Both the position numbers and the translations under genes were made by a program. Positions 1 to 10,504 of a stretch of DNA of 64,000 nucleotides are shown here, piece by piece. Source of the DNA: Catonia carolina (taxonomy: Eukaryota; Arthropoda; Insecta; Hemiptera; Achilidae); the NCBI GenBank assembly GCA_035578175.1, contig JAQMRL010000003.1, positions 100,738,969 to 100,802,968 of the forward strand, written 5' to 3'. The notes beneath the pieces are model-generated. The model was not told where the DNA came from and did not search any database. It saw only the letters and a program-made list of their open reading frames with translations. Positions within the stretch are counted from its first letter, which is position 1, and each line of letters opens with the position of its first letter.

Positions 1-175
1 GCTTATTTATATAACTACAGCTGTGGGAAATTAAAAAACCTCCAACTTTTATTTCAAAAATCTTTTCTACAAAACTTTGTTTGGCATCAATTAGCGATTT
101 TCTGTCAAACCCGGTAAGAAAATGTGATTTTTTTTAAAAAAATTATGGCCTTAGTATGCATTTCACTACAAAAGT
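1..175 (+). repeat. Family A repeat, internal fragment at window edge
   Basis: This matches the second half of the internal duplication of family A: the 'acttttatttc' box, a TTGGCATCAATTAG-like segment, then a 'ggccttagtatgcattt' segment. The 5' part lies outside the window or is missing, and the match fades by about 175. Confidence 0.6.
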
Positions 176-867
176 TATTTTTGAAAGTTAACAAATTGGT
201 TACCATGTAAAACAGAACTGACCTGATATATTCGACTTTCAAAAATATTAAATCTATAATTCATTCAAATTGTTTTCTTTATTTAAAAGAAAAACTAAAA
301 AATATATATAACAATAAAATTAAACTAACTATGAGAAGTCACATTTTTTACGTACAATTTTTAGTTTATTTCATCTTTCCTTTCTTTCTCAACAAATAAA
401 ACATTATCTGATGAGATACCTATAAATATTTGCTTTTCGTCTGTTTACCTTACCGGCTTCTAACTAACTGAAAAGCATTTTATGAAAAAGAAAGTATCAT
501 GAACAAACAGCTTTGTCATTAGTGGTTGTAATGGATAAAGTAACATTATCAGTGGGTTTTAAGACCTAACTGAGAAAATTTATTGCATCCAAATTTATAA
601 TTTAGGTTATACACCAGATCAAAATCCCAAGGTACCCTACTCGGTAATCGTGTTACGTGGGTAGATGTTCTACCCTGATATTTTATTCTTTTACTTAGCG
701 GTACTAAATATCGTAAAACGATCAAAATTGGTACCCGTAAAATTCCTTACACATTACACATTTTTTTCTCTCCTTTGAGTAGTAACTTTGAGTATAATTA
801 ATTAACTTCAGACTCTCAATATTTTTCTCCGAACATTCAAAACTTTCCAGATTTTATAGTCACACGT
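176..867. other. AT-rich stretch, no gene seen
   Basis: I see no protein motif, structured repeat or tRNA-like box here. Reading frames are short and closed. Confidence 0.5.
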
Positions 868-1112
868 AACTAAAAATAATGTGTAATACACTCGCACGAC
901 TTTATTTTGCCAATGTAAACAATAAACATACAACCTATATGTAATTATGACTGTGTAAAAAATTAACCTAATTTTTAATCATGAGCGGTTGAGGCTGAAT
1001 TCATCAAAATCAACCTATGTACAACTTAGAAATTAAAAATCACTAATTGACGCTAAACTAGGCTCAAAAAAAATGCTTGAAATTATAGTTGTAGGTTTTC
1101 TAATTTTCTACA
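868..1112 (-). repeat. Family A repeat, 3' part only
   Basis: On the minus strand this carries the family A tail: the degraded terminal hairpin, the subterminal repeat near 'gactttattttgccaatg', the 'ttaacctaatttttaatcatgag' box and the 'ctaggctc' box. The head half is absent. It lies about 0.7 kb from the plus-strand fragment at the window start, in opposite orientation. Confidence 0.6.
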
Positions 1113-1119
1113 AGTGTGG

Positions 1120-1420
1120 TTATACACATGGGCGTCGATTATCCGAACGTCAGTCATCCGAATCGTCAAATATCTGAACCACCATCAATGGAAAAAATAC
1201 ATATTTACTCATGCAGAGGCCTTTTCTGCTCCAGAAACTTTAATGCTCTGGTGTGAACAACAGCCTGAATTTAGTGCTGCTGAAGCATTGTTAGTAAAAA
1301 TAATGAGATATTTTGCTGCTACAAGAAGTTTAATCTTGTTTAAAAGAAAATACAAGATTTTTTAAAAATTTACTATATAGTATTTATAAGTGCGTTTATT
1401 ATAAATTACACTTAAGTAAT
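1120..1420 (+). pseudogene. Tigger/pogo-like transposon remnant with transposase C-terminus
   Basis: An open frame at 1114-1365 contains a segment of the form HAEAFSAPETLMLWCEQQPE, then SAAEALLVKIMRYFAA and a basic end. This is the layout I know from the C-terminal tail of Tigger/CENP-B-type transposases: alternating aromatic and acidic residues, a WCEQQPE-like turn, then a helix ending in basic residues. Immediately upstream are repeated ATCCGAA motifs (1138-1170), typical of terminal sequences of such elements. Termini thus lie next to the very end of the coding region with no DDE catalytic core between them, so this looks like an internally deleted copy. The matching far end was not found. 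The recognition is from memory of the family, not a search. Confidence 0.5.
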
Positions 1421-1944
1421 AAAATTCAGTTCATGACTTGTCACACTAAACAAGTAAGGAGTAATGTAATTATTTAAAGAAAGTGAATTGTTTAAAATTC
1501 AATTGCAATTTAACATAACTTTACTGAAAATAATGAAATATGAAAACTCTAAAAATACAATAACATTTTGAAATTACCGTAAAACTAGTATTACTCACGA
1601 TAATAGCTTACATCGACGAAACTCACGGACTAACTAGTCTATCACTAGTTTTTTTGGTTTTTTGGTTTAACGTCCGGAAAAAAAAATCTCACTACCCGGC
1701 TTGGAAAAAACACGCACTGGTAACACAATATAAGTTGACGATCGTAAGCAAGAGTAAGACTGTACTATGCGGGGGGGTGGAAGTGCTACTATATGTGCTT
1801 TTCTAAATACATCATAGCAACAGCTCTAACCATGACATCATATTGTAATTTTACTCGGCTAGTGAGAGCAGTGCAGTTGATCGAGTCTGAGAAAGACCGC
1901 ATTAGGAATTAGAAATTATTGTAGCAGTAACAGTTATGTTTTTC
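1421..1944. other. Unassigned AT-rich stretch with a possible SINE tail
   Basis: No gene is seen. Around 1648-1690 a T-rich run followed by 'ggtttaacgtccgg' resembles the 3' tail of the tRNA-headed SINEs, in reverse orientation, but no head is recognisable. Confidence 0.35.
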
Positions 1945-2159
1945 AGTGGAAATCTGCATTAAAATGGACAAGATATGAGTCTGTGGAAGCTGTAAAAGAG
2001 AAAGCGGCACGTGTCCTGAAGGAGCTGACAGAAGATGACTTTCAGCACTGTTTCCAACAACGGAAAATTGTAGGGGTAGAGTGACAATAAGTGATTACGT
2101 ATAAAATAAAAATAAAATTTTTTACGTCAGTCTCGTTATTTAATAGCCACACCTCGTAT
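1945..2159 (+). mobile_element. Mariner element, 3' end only
   Basis: The sequence encodes the last part of a mariner transposase (KSALKW..YESVEAVKEKAARVLKELTEDDFQHCFQQ), followed by the terminal sequence ending 'agccacacctcgta'. It is nearly the same as the right arm of the fold-back copy at 20942-21208. No DDD catalytic core or 5' end is present. Either this is a fragment or the left part has decayed beyond recognition. Confidence 0.75.
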
Positions 2160-2440
2160 TCTCTCTCTCAGATCTGGCCCTACTCTGCTCGTAAGTTATG
2201 TTATATTGTCAAACTTTTCAGGTTATTAGTGAGAATTGAATTGGGTCTTTGAGTATTGGTCCATCTTTTCGTCTTAGAATCATGTTGCATGTTATCCCGA
2301 GGGTGTTAAGATAGTGGTTTATCTCCTGTAGTCAGCCACTCTATGATTTGTATCGCATGAGCTGATTGAGAAGTTTGTTGACAAGCCTTGTCTCTGGCAT
2401 CATGATTAAGGATATTATGTTATTATAGATAATAATATGT
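2160..2440. other. Unassigned stretch beside the LINE tail
   Basis: I see no motif. It may be the 3' flank of the minus-strand LINE tail that follows, but nothing proves this. Confidence 0.3.
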
Positions 2441-2850
2441 ATGACAAGTGAGTTTTCTACAGTTTAAACATGCCGTCTCTCGCATCCTGAACTCGATATG
2501 TCACGCCAACCGTCATCATCCAAGCCTCATGTCGTCATCACGTTAATCAGTCCCATTATCCGTTCTCTTGATGGCCGTCAGCACTTCCTTCTTTCATGTG
2601 GACTTCATTTCCACATTCTTCTAGGTCATCTGCAGTCTTCAGTTCTCCTAACACGGCTATACCATCTTATTATCCTTGACTTCATGTCATCTATTACAGC
2701 CCTTTTAGCTCCCATTCTTCTTATTTCCTCATTCCTCACGTATTCCAGCCTAGAAATTCTACAGCTTCAGCGCAACTCATCCATCTCCTCAGCTAGCAAT
2801 CGCTCCTCCTTCTTCTTCCTCACTTTCCACACGTTTCGGTTGTAACAAAT
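2441..2850 (-). pseudogene. LINE reverse transcriptase C-terminal tail (RTE-like), degenerate
   Basis: On the minus strand one frame reads LLAEEMDELR, then SCRISRLEYVRNEEIRRMGA, a block IIRWYSRVRRTEDCR, PRRMWK, SPHERRKC and a GLDDDGWRD-like end. This is the widely seen tail of endonuclease/reverse-transcriptase LINEs (SCRVSRLDRIRNEEI, then a WxGHVxRM...RWPK...PxGRRxRGRPR block). Stops replace two arginine or tryptophan codons, so it is dead. The polymerase core is missing; only the post-thumb tail is left. A second copy of the same tail type lies at 47845-48430 on the other strand. Confidence 0.7.
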
Positions 2851-2909
2851 GCAGTTATATTCAGTCTGGAAATTATAACTAGGAAAATTCACCATGTCAG
2901 TTATACAGC

Positions 2910-2970
2910 ACACCATGGCTGCAAATGGCCAAGCTGTTGATGCGACTTTAAATAAACTACAAAAAAATTA
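2910..2970 (+). repeat. SINE tail fragment
   Basis: The end 'ggccaagctgttgatgcgac' followed by 'tttaaataaac' and an A-run matches the 3' tail of the SINEs at 8620 and 57678. The tRNA-like head is missing. Confidence 0.65.
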
Positions 2971-3078
2971 TGATTTAAATTTAATGTTAGTCGATAGTAA
3001 CCATAAATGCAAATAACATTTACTGTCGGTAATTCTGTGCTCTTGTTATCCTTCATCAAAAGAGATACCTCGCTTCCA

Positions 3079-3132
<54 letters not shown>
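3079..3132. repeat. (CT)n microsatellite
   Basis: An almost pure run of CT dinucleotides of about 50 bases. Confidence 0.95.
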
Positions 3133-3139
3133 TTTCTAA

Positions 3140-3845
3140 AAGCAAGTCTACCGAGAAAAAATAGCTTTTGTAATTGACATGAAGCTTCCTGAATACTTAA
3201 GTTAATCTGCATAAGTCATCTCGGAAAATTTTAATCAGGAAATACGACAAATTTACCTTAATAAGTAAATATACAACATAAATATTTGAAGCTTGTATAA
3301 TAAATTTGATATAATTTTATCGCAGTCATATTGTTCGTAGGTGCCTAATATGAAAATGTGTAAATCATAAAGTAAATTTCGAGTTAATCGTACATAACAT
3401 AGTATGGACTGATTGAAAATTCATGTATGTCTCATTAGATACCGTTTTATGACTTTCCGTTAATAATATTATCCGATAGTTAATGTATAACACATGTCTT
3501 CCAAATTTTATTATTTACAAATATTAACTGTGTTTTTATTGTTGTGATTATTCAATTTTATTAACACACTCAATAATTCTTATATCGATGAAAACAATAT
3601 ATTTATTACCAAAATATCACTCAGACACGAATGTTTTATTTTAGAAATCAAAATACTATAAATAACTATTTAAAAATTAAAATATAAGACTGTCGACATT
3701 GTGCAATAAACATCTCGTATTATACACCTACTTAATTATAATTTAATACCAAGAAATTCCTGTAAACTTTTTTTGATTTTCCAAAGTTTGTTTCACAACT
3801 TTGGGTCATTGGTGTAACGCAACCAACTGTATTGTTTGCCTACCG
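3140..3845. other. AT-rich stretch, nothing recognised
   Basis: No motif, repeat or open frame of note. Confidence 0.5.
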
Positions 3846-3848
3846 CAT

Positions 3849-3993
3849 TTTTACTTTCTCTTCCCTATATGAATACATTGAAAGGAAAGTATTGTTTACA
3901 TGTCAATTTTTAAAAATTGAGTTTTCACCGGATCTACACGTTTTTAGACCCCCTGAATCTAAAAAAACATGTTTTTAGCGATTGGGCTCTGTA

Positions 3994-4027
<34 letters not shown>

Positions 4028-4338
4028 CGCGCGTGTGTGAACAGAATATCTCAAGAACGGAACATCGTACGAACTTAAAACTTGAAACTTAAGTTAGACA
4101 CCACTACCGGACCCGACACGAACATTTTCATCAAAATCGGTCAACCGGAGTAGTAGTTTATTCCTGTAATTTTTCATATTTTTGCAATTTTCTCAAAACC
4201 TGGTCCTACTATTTTTTTTAAAACCGCTGGTTTAATAAATTTTTTATGCTCTACAAGATCGAGTAGGCGCTATGTTTGCTGAAATTCTTGGTGAGGCTGT
4301 CTTTACGTTAAAATATTGTTTGCTAAAGTATTGTTTGC
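3849..4338 (+). repeat. Family A repeat, 5' half
   Basis: It starts with the family head (ttactttctcttccctatatg), followed by the 'caccggatctacacg' and 'agaccccctgaa' blocks. A long (GT)n/(GC)n tract lies at about 3995-4038, followed by the 'tctcaagaacggaacatcgt' and 'cattttcatcaaaatcggtc' blocks. It stops after 'gaaattcttgg', half way through the unit. Confidence 0.85.
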
Positions 4339-4339
4339 T

Positions 4340-4388
4340 CCAACAAAACATAGTTCTGTTTTTTATCACATGGCCAGACAATTAATTT
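4340..4388 (+). repeat. Family B fragment
   Basis: 'atagttctgttttttatcac' followed by 'atggccagacaatta' matches the early part of family B. It sits between two family A copies. Confidence 0.55.
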
Positions 4389-4403
4389 GAAAATTGTGTT
4401 GCA

Positions 4404-5268
4404 TTTTTACTTTCTCTTTTCTTTATAAAAAGCCTATATAGGAAAGAAAGTATTGTTTTCATCTCGATTTTTCGAAATCGAGTTTTCACCGGATCTACAC
4501 GTTTTCAGATTCCCTGAACCCAAAAAACATGTGTGTGTATGTGTGAACAAAATATCTCAAGAACAGAACATCGTACAAGCTTGAAACTTGAAACTTAAGT
4601 TAGGTACTACTAGAAGACCCGACACGAACATTTTCATCAAAATCGGTCAACCAGAAGTAGTGTTTTATTCGTATAATTATTCACTTTTTTGCGATTTTCT
4701 CAACAATGGCTCCTACGATTTTTTTAAAAAATCACCTCATTTACTACATTTTTTATACTTTACAAGATAGGGTAGGTGTTATATCTGCTGAAATTGTTGG
4801 GGAGGCTGTTCTCTTTTAGAAAAAAAATTGTTTTTTTAAGATTGCAGCCTTAATATGAATTTTAGGGCAAAAGTGTATATTTTTGTATAACGCTTAGTTT
4901 AGCGGTAATTAGTGATTTTCTATTTATTTTTGCCATGAAAATCTGTAAACGAATGGATTATTTAAGATTTCGGCTTTAGTATAAATTTAACGACAAAACT
5001 GTAGGACTATGTAATCAAATTTATAAAAAATTTAAAGAGTACAACTTTTAAAGCATTTTTCTCTACAAAGCCTAGTTTAGAATGAAAGAGTGATTTTTCG
5101 TATTATTAAGCCAAACTGAGGTTGTTTTTCATTTTGCATCATTCACTCATGATTAAAATAAGGTTTGTTTTTTGTTCATCTCTAATGTTTTATTACTAAA
5201 ATGTTAGTTTATATTGTTTTGTATTTGTATTGTCAAGAGAAAGTTGTATGAGTGTTTCACACCAAATT
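4404..5268 (+). repeat. Family A repeat, near full length
   Basis: All family landmarks are in order: head 'tttttactttctc', the 'accggatctacacg' block, a short GT tract, the 'tcaagaacagaacatcgtac' block, the 'atcaaaatcggtcaacc' block, the duplicated middle, and the 3' end 'caagagaaagttgtatgagt' with the terminal hairpin ending 'cacacc'-like. It follows another 5' half (3849-4338) in direct orientation. Confidence 0.9.
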
Positions 5269-5591
5269 TTTAAATTATCAGTCTATGTCGCTCTGAGATT
5301 GTGGTTAAGAAACGGAGTCGTTAATTTATCTTCATTTGTATTAGTATGATATGCAAGAGTAACGCATCTCTTTACGTCTTATTACGTTAACAAAAACAGT
5401 TAACTAGCTTAGAATTACATCTCTTAAGTAGTAAACTTATCATATTGCAGTACAATGTGTTTTACTTTGGTTATATTACCAATTACGTAAACTAATATTA
5501 ATTTTCGTTACTCCTACTCAAATATACCTGTTGCATGTTTTTACATTTCATTGTTTATACAACTCTTCTAATGTTTCATTTACTAATGTAT
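5269..5591. other. AT-rich stretch, nothing recognised
   Basis: No gene or repeat recognised before the Tigger-like terminus. Confidence 0.45.
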
Positions 5592-5935
5592 TACAGTTGA
5601 ATTTCCATAACTCGAACGTATATAACTTGAATTTTCTATAATTCGAATTAAATTTGGTTTCCCTAGGATTTAGTCAGTAATTTACAATAAAATTAGCGTC
5701 CATAACTCGAATATTCGTAACTCGAACTTGTTTGAGATGTTTTTGAAATGCGAATTTTTTATTGTTATTAACGCAAATGTGTGTAAAAATGTTTTTGTAG
5801 TCTGCAATAGAAGGTGTATTAAATTGGCTGCAAGAAGTACAGGGGGAACCCCCATATCAGGTGTTTTGCTCCAAGAAAAATCAGGTCAATTAGCAATGCG
5901 ACGTGGTCATACCAAATTTAAAGCCATCTGTCTTC

Positions 5936-6160
5936 TTATCGTGCTCTCTCCGACCGGAGGTTGGCAATCATGACGGCTATTCTGCCTTTGGACACCGCAG
6001 CTCTGAACAGCTCCGGCGAGTTCCAACGAAACCAGCCGCAAAGATTCTTCAACCAAGACATTCTTCTTCCCTCATCTCTCTTCCTCTAAATCTTGCCTTG
6101 TAATATCAAGCGAAGCATTTCATATCTTGGTCCACGCATAATGTGACCCAGATATTCCGT
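5936..6160 (-). pseudogene. LINE reverse transcriptase C-terminal tail, frameshifted
   Basis: Read on the minus strand, one frame gives YLGHIMRGPRYEMLRLILQG and KI. A second frame then gives SWLKNLCGWFRW, SPELFRAAVSKGRIAVMIAN and LR before a stop. This is the very conserved end of a LINE clade common in insects (GHIMR..KYELL.LI.QGKI, then SWLKNLR.WF, then LFRAA..K..IA.MIANLR). One frameshift separates the two halves and a stop lies in the first. The upstream polymerase domain has been replaced by family A, which begins right where this frame is cut, so family A probably inserted into the LINE copy. Confidence 0.8.
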
Positions 6161-6309
6161 TTTTACTTTGTCTTGCCTATGTGTAATTATTTAGGAAAGA
6201 AAATATTGTTTTCATTTTGATTTTTCCAAATCGAGTTTTCACCAGATTTACACGTTTTCAGACCCCCTGAACCCCAAAAAAACCCGTTTTTATGGATTAG
6301 TCTTTGTGC

Positions 6310-6340
<31 letters not shown>

Positions 6341-7010
6341 TGTGAACAAAATATCTCAAACGGAACATCGTACGATGTTGAAACTTGAAACTTAAGTTAG
6401 ATACTACTACCGGACCCGACACGAACATTTTCATCAAAATCGGCCAACCGAAAGTAGTAGTTTATCCGTGTCATTTTTCGCTTTTTGGCGATTTTCTCAT
6501 AAACGGCTTCTACGATTTTTTTAAAAATCGATTTAAAATAGATTGCGGCTTTAATATGCATTTTAGCGCAAAATGTGTATAATAAAAGTTGTTGATTGTA
6601 AAAACCTACAACTTTAATTTCAATCATTTTTTTGTATAACGCTTAGTTTAGCGTTATAATTTATTTATTTGTGTTTTTCTTCACGAAAATGAGTAAAAAA
6701 ATCGATTTTTTTAAAGATTTCAACCGTGGTATGCATTTTACGACAAAGTGTATTATAATCAAATTTGTAGGAATTAAAAGATCTACAACTTTTATTTCCA
6801 GCATTTTTCTCTACAGTTTTAGTGTGAAGGAGTGATTTTTAAATAAAAATTGAGGATGATTTTCATTTTTAATCATTCACTTATGGTTAAAATAAGGTTG
6901 TGTTAAGGTTAGTTTTTTGTTTATTTCTAATGTTTTATTACTAATATTAGATTATATTGTTCATTATTTGCATTGGCAAGAGAAATTTGTGTGAGTGTTT
7001 CACACCAGGT
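6160..7010 (+). repeat. Family A repeat, full length
   Basis: It runs from the head 'tttttactttgtcttgcc' through a (CG)n(TG)n tract (about 6306-6343), the 'acgaacattttcatcaaaat' block and the duplicated middle, to the 3' end 'ggcaagagaaatttgtgtga' with a hairpin of GTGTGA and TCACAC. The next copy lies head-out in the opposite direction. Confidence 0.9.
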
Positions 7011-7275
7011 ATTTTTTCTTTGATGGTATAAACAAGCTCTTTTTCTTTTCACATTCGCGGCAAAGTCAGCAGTAGAATACTTAAAAAAATTTAAAATCGT
7101 CATGGAATTGTTCAAAAGAGTACATATTTGTGATGAAAGTGCCTCAGTTTCTAACAAAGACTGCTACAATTACATGCAATCAATATTTCTTCCCCTATCA
7201 AATGTTACAGGGCAGAAGTTTATTTAATACCATTAAAACAAAATTATTTTTTAAATGTTTGATATTATCTTTAAA

Positions 7276-8117
7276 AATCTGGTATGAAACACTCTTACGA
7301 CTTAATCTTGCCAATGCAAATAATTAACAATATAACCTATCATTAGTATTATACAATTATATATAAACAAAAAAACTAACCTCAGTAAAAATAACCTAAT
7401 TTTAATCATGAGTGAAAGACGCAAAATGAAAATTAACCTAAGTTTGGCTGAATAATACGAAAAAACACTATTTCACGCTAAAATAGGCTCTGTAGAGAAA
7501 ATGCTAAATCTTTAAAAACTCGATTTATTTACACATGTTTGTGAATAAAACAAAATCGCTAATTACCGCTAACCGTTATACAAAAAAAAATGTTTGAAAT
7601 AAAAGTTGTAGAATTTTAAATTTTCTACAACTTTTATTACGTATACATTTTTGTGCTAAAATGTATATTAAAGCCGCAATCTTAAAAACACAATTTTTTA
7701 CGAGAACACAGCCTTCCCAAGAATTTCAGCAGATATGGCGCCTACCCTATCCTACATAGCATAAAAAATGTAGTAAATGAGGCGATTTTCAAAAAATCGT
7801 AGAAGCTGTTTTTGAGAAAATCGCAAAAAGTGAAAGATGACGAATAAACTGCTACTTCCGGTTGACCGATTTTGATGAAAATGTTCGTTCGGGTTCGGTA
7901 GTAGTATCTAACTTAAGTTTTAAGTTTCAAGTTTGTAAGATGTTCCGTTCTTAAAGTATTTTGTTCACACACACAGACCAATCGCTAAAACCATGTTTTT
8001 TGGGTTCAGGGAGACTAAAAACGTGTAGATCCGGTGAAAACTTGATTTCGAAAAATGGACATGAAAACAATACTTTCCTTCCTATATATTCATATAGGCA
8101 GGCAAGAGAAAGTAAAA
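7276..8117 (-). repeat. Family A repeat, full length, inverted
   Basis: On the minus strand it has the same order as the other copies, with the head at 8117 and the tail at 7276. It contains a perfect 15-bp stem, 9-nt loop hairpin (7599-7637) built from the 'gttgtag' and 'ctacaac' boxes. Together with the copy at 6160-7010 it forms a large tail-to-tail inverted pair about 265 bp apart. Confidence 0.9.
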
Positions 8118-8249
8118 ATTGATTAAAATTCTACAGGAATTTATCAAAATTGTATTGTTTGATTGTTCTGTATTTCGAATTTTCTTTAACTCGAATTTGT
8201 ACCATTATTCCCTACGTGGTTCGAGTTATGGAGATTCAACAGTATGTTT

Positions 8250-8618
8250 TTAATATCTCTCATATTGAGTGGGCTGTAATGACTTTTTGTAGAACATCTG
8301 TGTCAATACCCCACAATGTCATATCGCGTGCTAATGTATCTAATTGAAGTCATGTGTATTTGCTGGAATATAACAACAGTAATATTTTTATATCATTATA
8401 AAAAATATTGCATAATTTGAGTGGCATTATAATAGTTACACAATGTATAATTTAAATAAATGCATGTATCAATTTTCTTTTTTTGTTCCTGGAAATTTTT
8501 GCTACAACAGGAAACAATGACGATGGTTTTTTATAGGGTTTCTCTATTTATCTTAACTATATGCTTTTACTAACTGGCATAAAATAAATTTATGTCTTTT
8601 AAGTTATTAATTTAAGCC
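8250..8618. other. AT-rich stretch, nothing recognised
   Basis: No motif or repeat of note. Confidence 0.45.
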
Positions 8619-8619
8619 C

Positions 8620-8767
8620 CTTCCGTATTGTAGTGGTAGGATGCTAGCCTACAACGTGAAGGTCCCGAGTTCGATTCACGGCTAGTGTCTGGATATTTTC
8701 ACTATGCACTCACCGTAGTTGCTAATAACCGAGCTGTTGATGCGACATTAAATAAAATTTAAAAAAG
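8620..8767 (+). repeat. tRNA-headed SINE (tail type 1)
   Basis: The head shows an A-box-like 'tagtggtaggatgc' and a B-box-like 'gtcccgagttcgattcac', as in pol III tRNA promoters. The unique tail is 'gctaataaccgagctgttga' then 'tgcgacattaaataaa' and an A-run. It is close in sequence to the SINE at 57678-57852. The tRNA-like part does not fold into a complete cloverleaf, so this is not a tRNA gene. Confidence 0.8.
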
Positions 8768-8933
8768 ACAATCTAGTAAAAAATTTTATTTTTTCCAATC
8801 CACTGAAGTTGGTTGAATAAACTGATGTCTTATTTCACTCCAAAATTTTTGAGTATCACTTTCAGAGAAATTTTCGATTTCCTGAATTACAGCAGCTCTT
8901 TTAAGTAGGCTTTCTTCTGTTCTTGTGTATATA

Positions 8934-9889
8934 TACGAGGTGTGGCTATTAAATAACGAGACTGGCGTTGTAAATAATTTTATTTTTATATTTTATACAT
9001 AATCACTTATTGTCACCTTCAATATACACTCCGGCTCTATCCCTACAACGCTCCATACGAATTTTCCATTGTTGGAAACAGTGCTGGAAGTCATCTTCTG
9101 TCAGCTCCTTCAGGACACGTGCCGCTTTCTCATTTGCAGCTTCCGCAGACTCAAATCTTCTCCCTTTTTAATGCAGATTTTACCTTAGGGAACAGGTAGA
9201 AGTCATATGGTGCAAAATTTGGTGAATAAGGTGGATGTTCTAACGCTGAGATGTTGTACTTGGCTAGGAACCTCTTGACAGTTAATGCGGAATGAGCTGG
9301 CGCATTGTCTTGGTAGAGAACCCATAATTTGTCCTTCCACATTTCAGGGCGTTTTTCCTTACTCTTTGACGTAGTTTAGAAAGTACCTTAAGGTAGTAAT
9401 ATTGATTAATTGTTTGACCTTTAGGAACCAATTGAAGGTACACAATGCCATGGATATCAAAAAAAGAAAAAAAAATCATCATTGCTATAAATTTTGACTT
9501 GCTAATTCGAGTTTTTTTGGCTCTCAGTGAAGTTCGGCTCTTCCAGTGCATGGTTGGCGCTTCGTTTCCGGATCATAAGTAAAAATTCACGTTTCATCAC
9601 ATGTTGGTATCCTTCCAAAAAAATTTGGGTCATTTTCAATCGCGTACAAAGTGTCAGTACAGACATTTTTGCGAGCTTCATTTCAAACATTTTTGAGCTG
9701 CACGTGTTCTGAAGGAGCTGACAGAAGATGACTTCGAGCACTGTTTCCAACTATGGAAAATTCGCATGGAGCGTTTCAGGGATAGAGAAGGAGTGTATAT
9801 TGAGTGTGGCAATAAGTGATTACGTATACAATTAAAATAAATATTTTTGCAACATCAGTCTCATTATTTAATTGTCACACCTCTTGTAT
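8934..9889 (-). mobile_element. Fold-back mariner derivative
   Basis: The minus strand carries a broken mariner transposase. Its pieces include YDPETKRQ, a SKFIAMMI..F.DIHGIVYLQL segment, PKGQTINQYYY, the second catalytic Asp in QDNAPAHS and the third in FAPYDFYLFPKVKSA. The spacing is 34 residues, the mariner DD34D pattern. Stops and frameshifts break it into three frames (about 9151-9342, 9282-9551, 9502-9600), and the DETW motif has its Trp codon turned to a stop. Beyond the first catalytic region the N-terminal half is gone. From 9701 to 9889 the 3' end of the element is present again in inverted orientation, giving ~188-bp terminal inverted repeats. TA lies at both outer edges. It cannot encode an active enzyme. 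Confidence 0.85.
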
Positions 9890-9899
9890 ATATATTTCG

Positions 9900-10042
9900 T
9901 TTTTTTTGGGTTTACTTCTGACTGTTTTGCAATTTTTGTTAATGCAGCCGGTGGAAAATGTTAATATATGAAAATGAGTGATGAGAAAATGACCTGACCG
10001 GGAATCGAACCCGGTACTCCAATAGCGTAGAACCTGGGGTTC
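9900..10042 (-). repeat. tRNA-headed SINE (tail type 2), partial
   Basis: On the minus strand a B-box-like 'accgggttcgattcccggtc' is followed by a body and the tail 'gcaaaacagtcagaagtaaa' with a terminal A-run. The 5' part of the head is not recognisable. The tail resembles that of the SINE at 49803-49983. Confidence 0.65.
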
Positions 10043-10503
10043 TTGTACATACTTTTGTATACTTGGACTCTTTTTTTATGTTATCTACTTTGCGTGACAC
10101 GATTTAATAGCTTTATGGATTTGGTTAGTAGGTAAATAAAGTTAGTAGATAATGTAAAGTACATATCTTTCACTTTATTTTATTAAATCTACATCTGTAC
10201 AGTTCTGCTAAACCAGTAAATATATTTTTAGATTATTTTACCTCACTTTACTACTTTTCTTGTGAATACCACACATTAGCAGGAGTCTCACGTTCAAGTG
10301 CCATGATATTGATAAAATTGACGTTAAAAAATTACTGATTAATTTTTTAACAATTTTTCTAACATGGTTACTAAAAAGAAAAAAGTCTGTATACTCATAA
10401 ATTGTATTTCAAATCTGTGCTCCACCTTCTGCGGAGCCGACGATGGGTTACTTTATTATTTGAAATGTTTAAAATGCAGATTAGTGGGGGATTATTGCTT
10501 TTG
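10043..10503. other. AT-rich stretch, nothing recognised
   Basis: No motif or repeat of note. Confidence 0.4.
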
Positions 10504-10504
10504 C

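Larger units (their letters stand above)
5594..8243. mobile_element. Tigger/pogo-like element, broken up by nested insertions
   Basis: The left end reads CAGTTGAATTTCCATAACTC, preceded by TA. The right end, read in reverse, is CTGTTGAATCTCCATAACTC and is followed by TA. These are matching ~24-bp terminal inverted repeats with TA flanks, as expected for Tc1/pogo-type transposons. Extra 'ataactcgaa' motifs lie near the left end. Inside are a LINE tail (5936-6160) and two family A copies in opposite orientation (6160-7010, 7276-8117). Between the two family A copies, about 7070-7205, a plus-strand frame (AVEYLKKFKIVMELFKRVHI, then SNKDCYNYMQSIF) may be the end of the original transposase. This explanation is an inference from the paired ends. 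Confidence 0.6.

Noticed and set aside
2498..2845. The 115-residue plus-strand frame as a gene
   Set aside because: It is the antisense shadow of a LINE tail on the minus strand.
3995..4038. The (GT)n/(GC)n run as a Z-DNA or regulatory element of its own
   Set aside because: The same tract occupies the same place in most family A copies, so it is an internal microsatellite of that repeat.
8620..8690. True tRNA genes at the tRNA-like heads (also 9980, 40960, 49810, 57080, 57680, 59395)
   Set aside because: Box A and B are visible, but full cloverleaf pairing is poor and each is followed by a repeated tail, so they are SINE heads.
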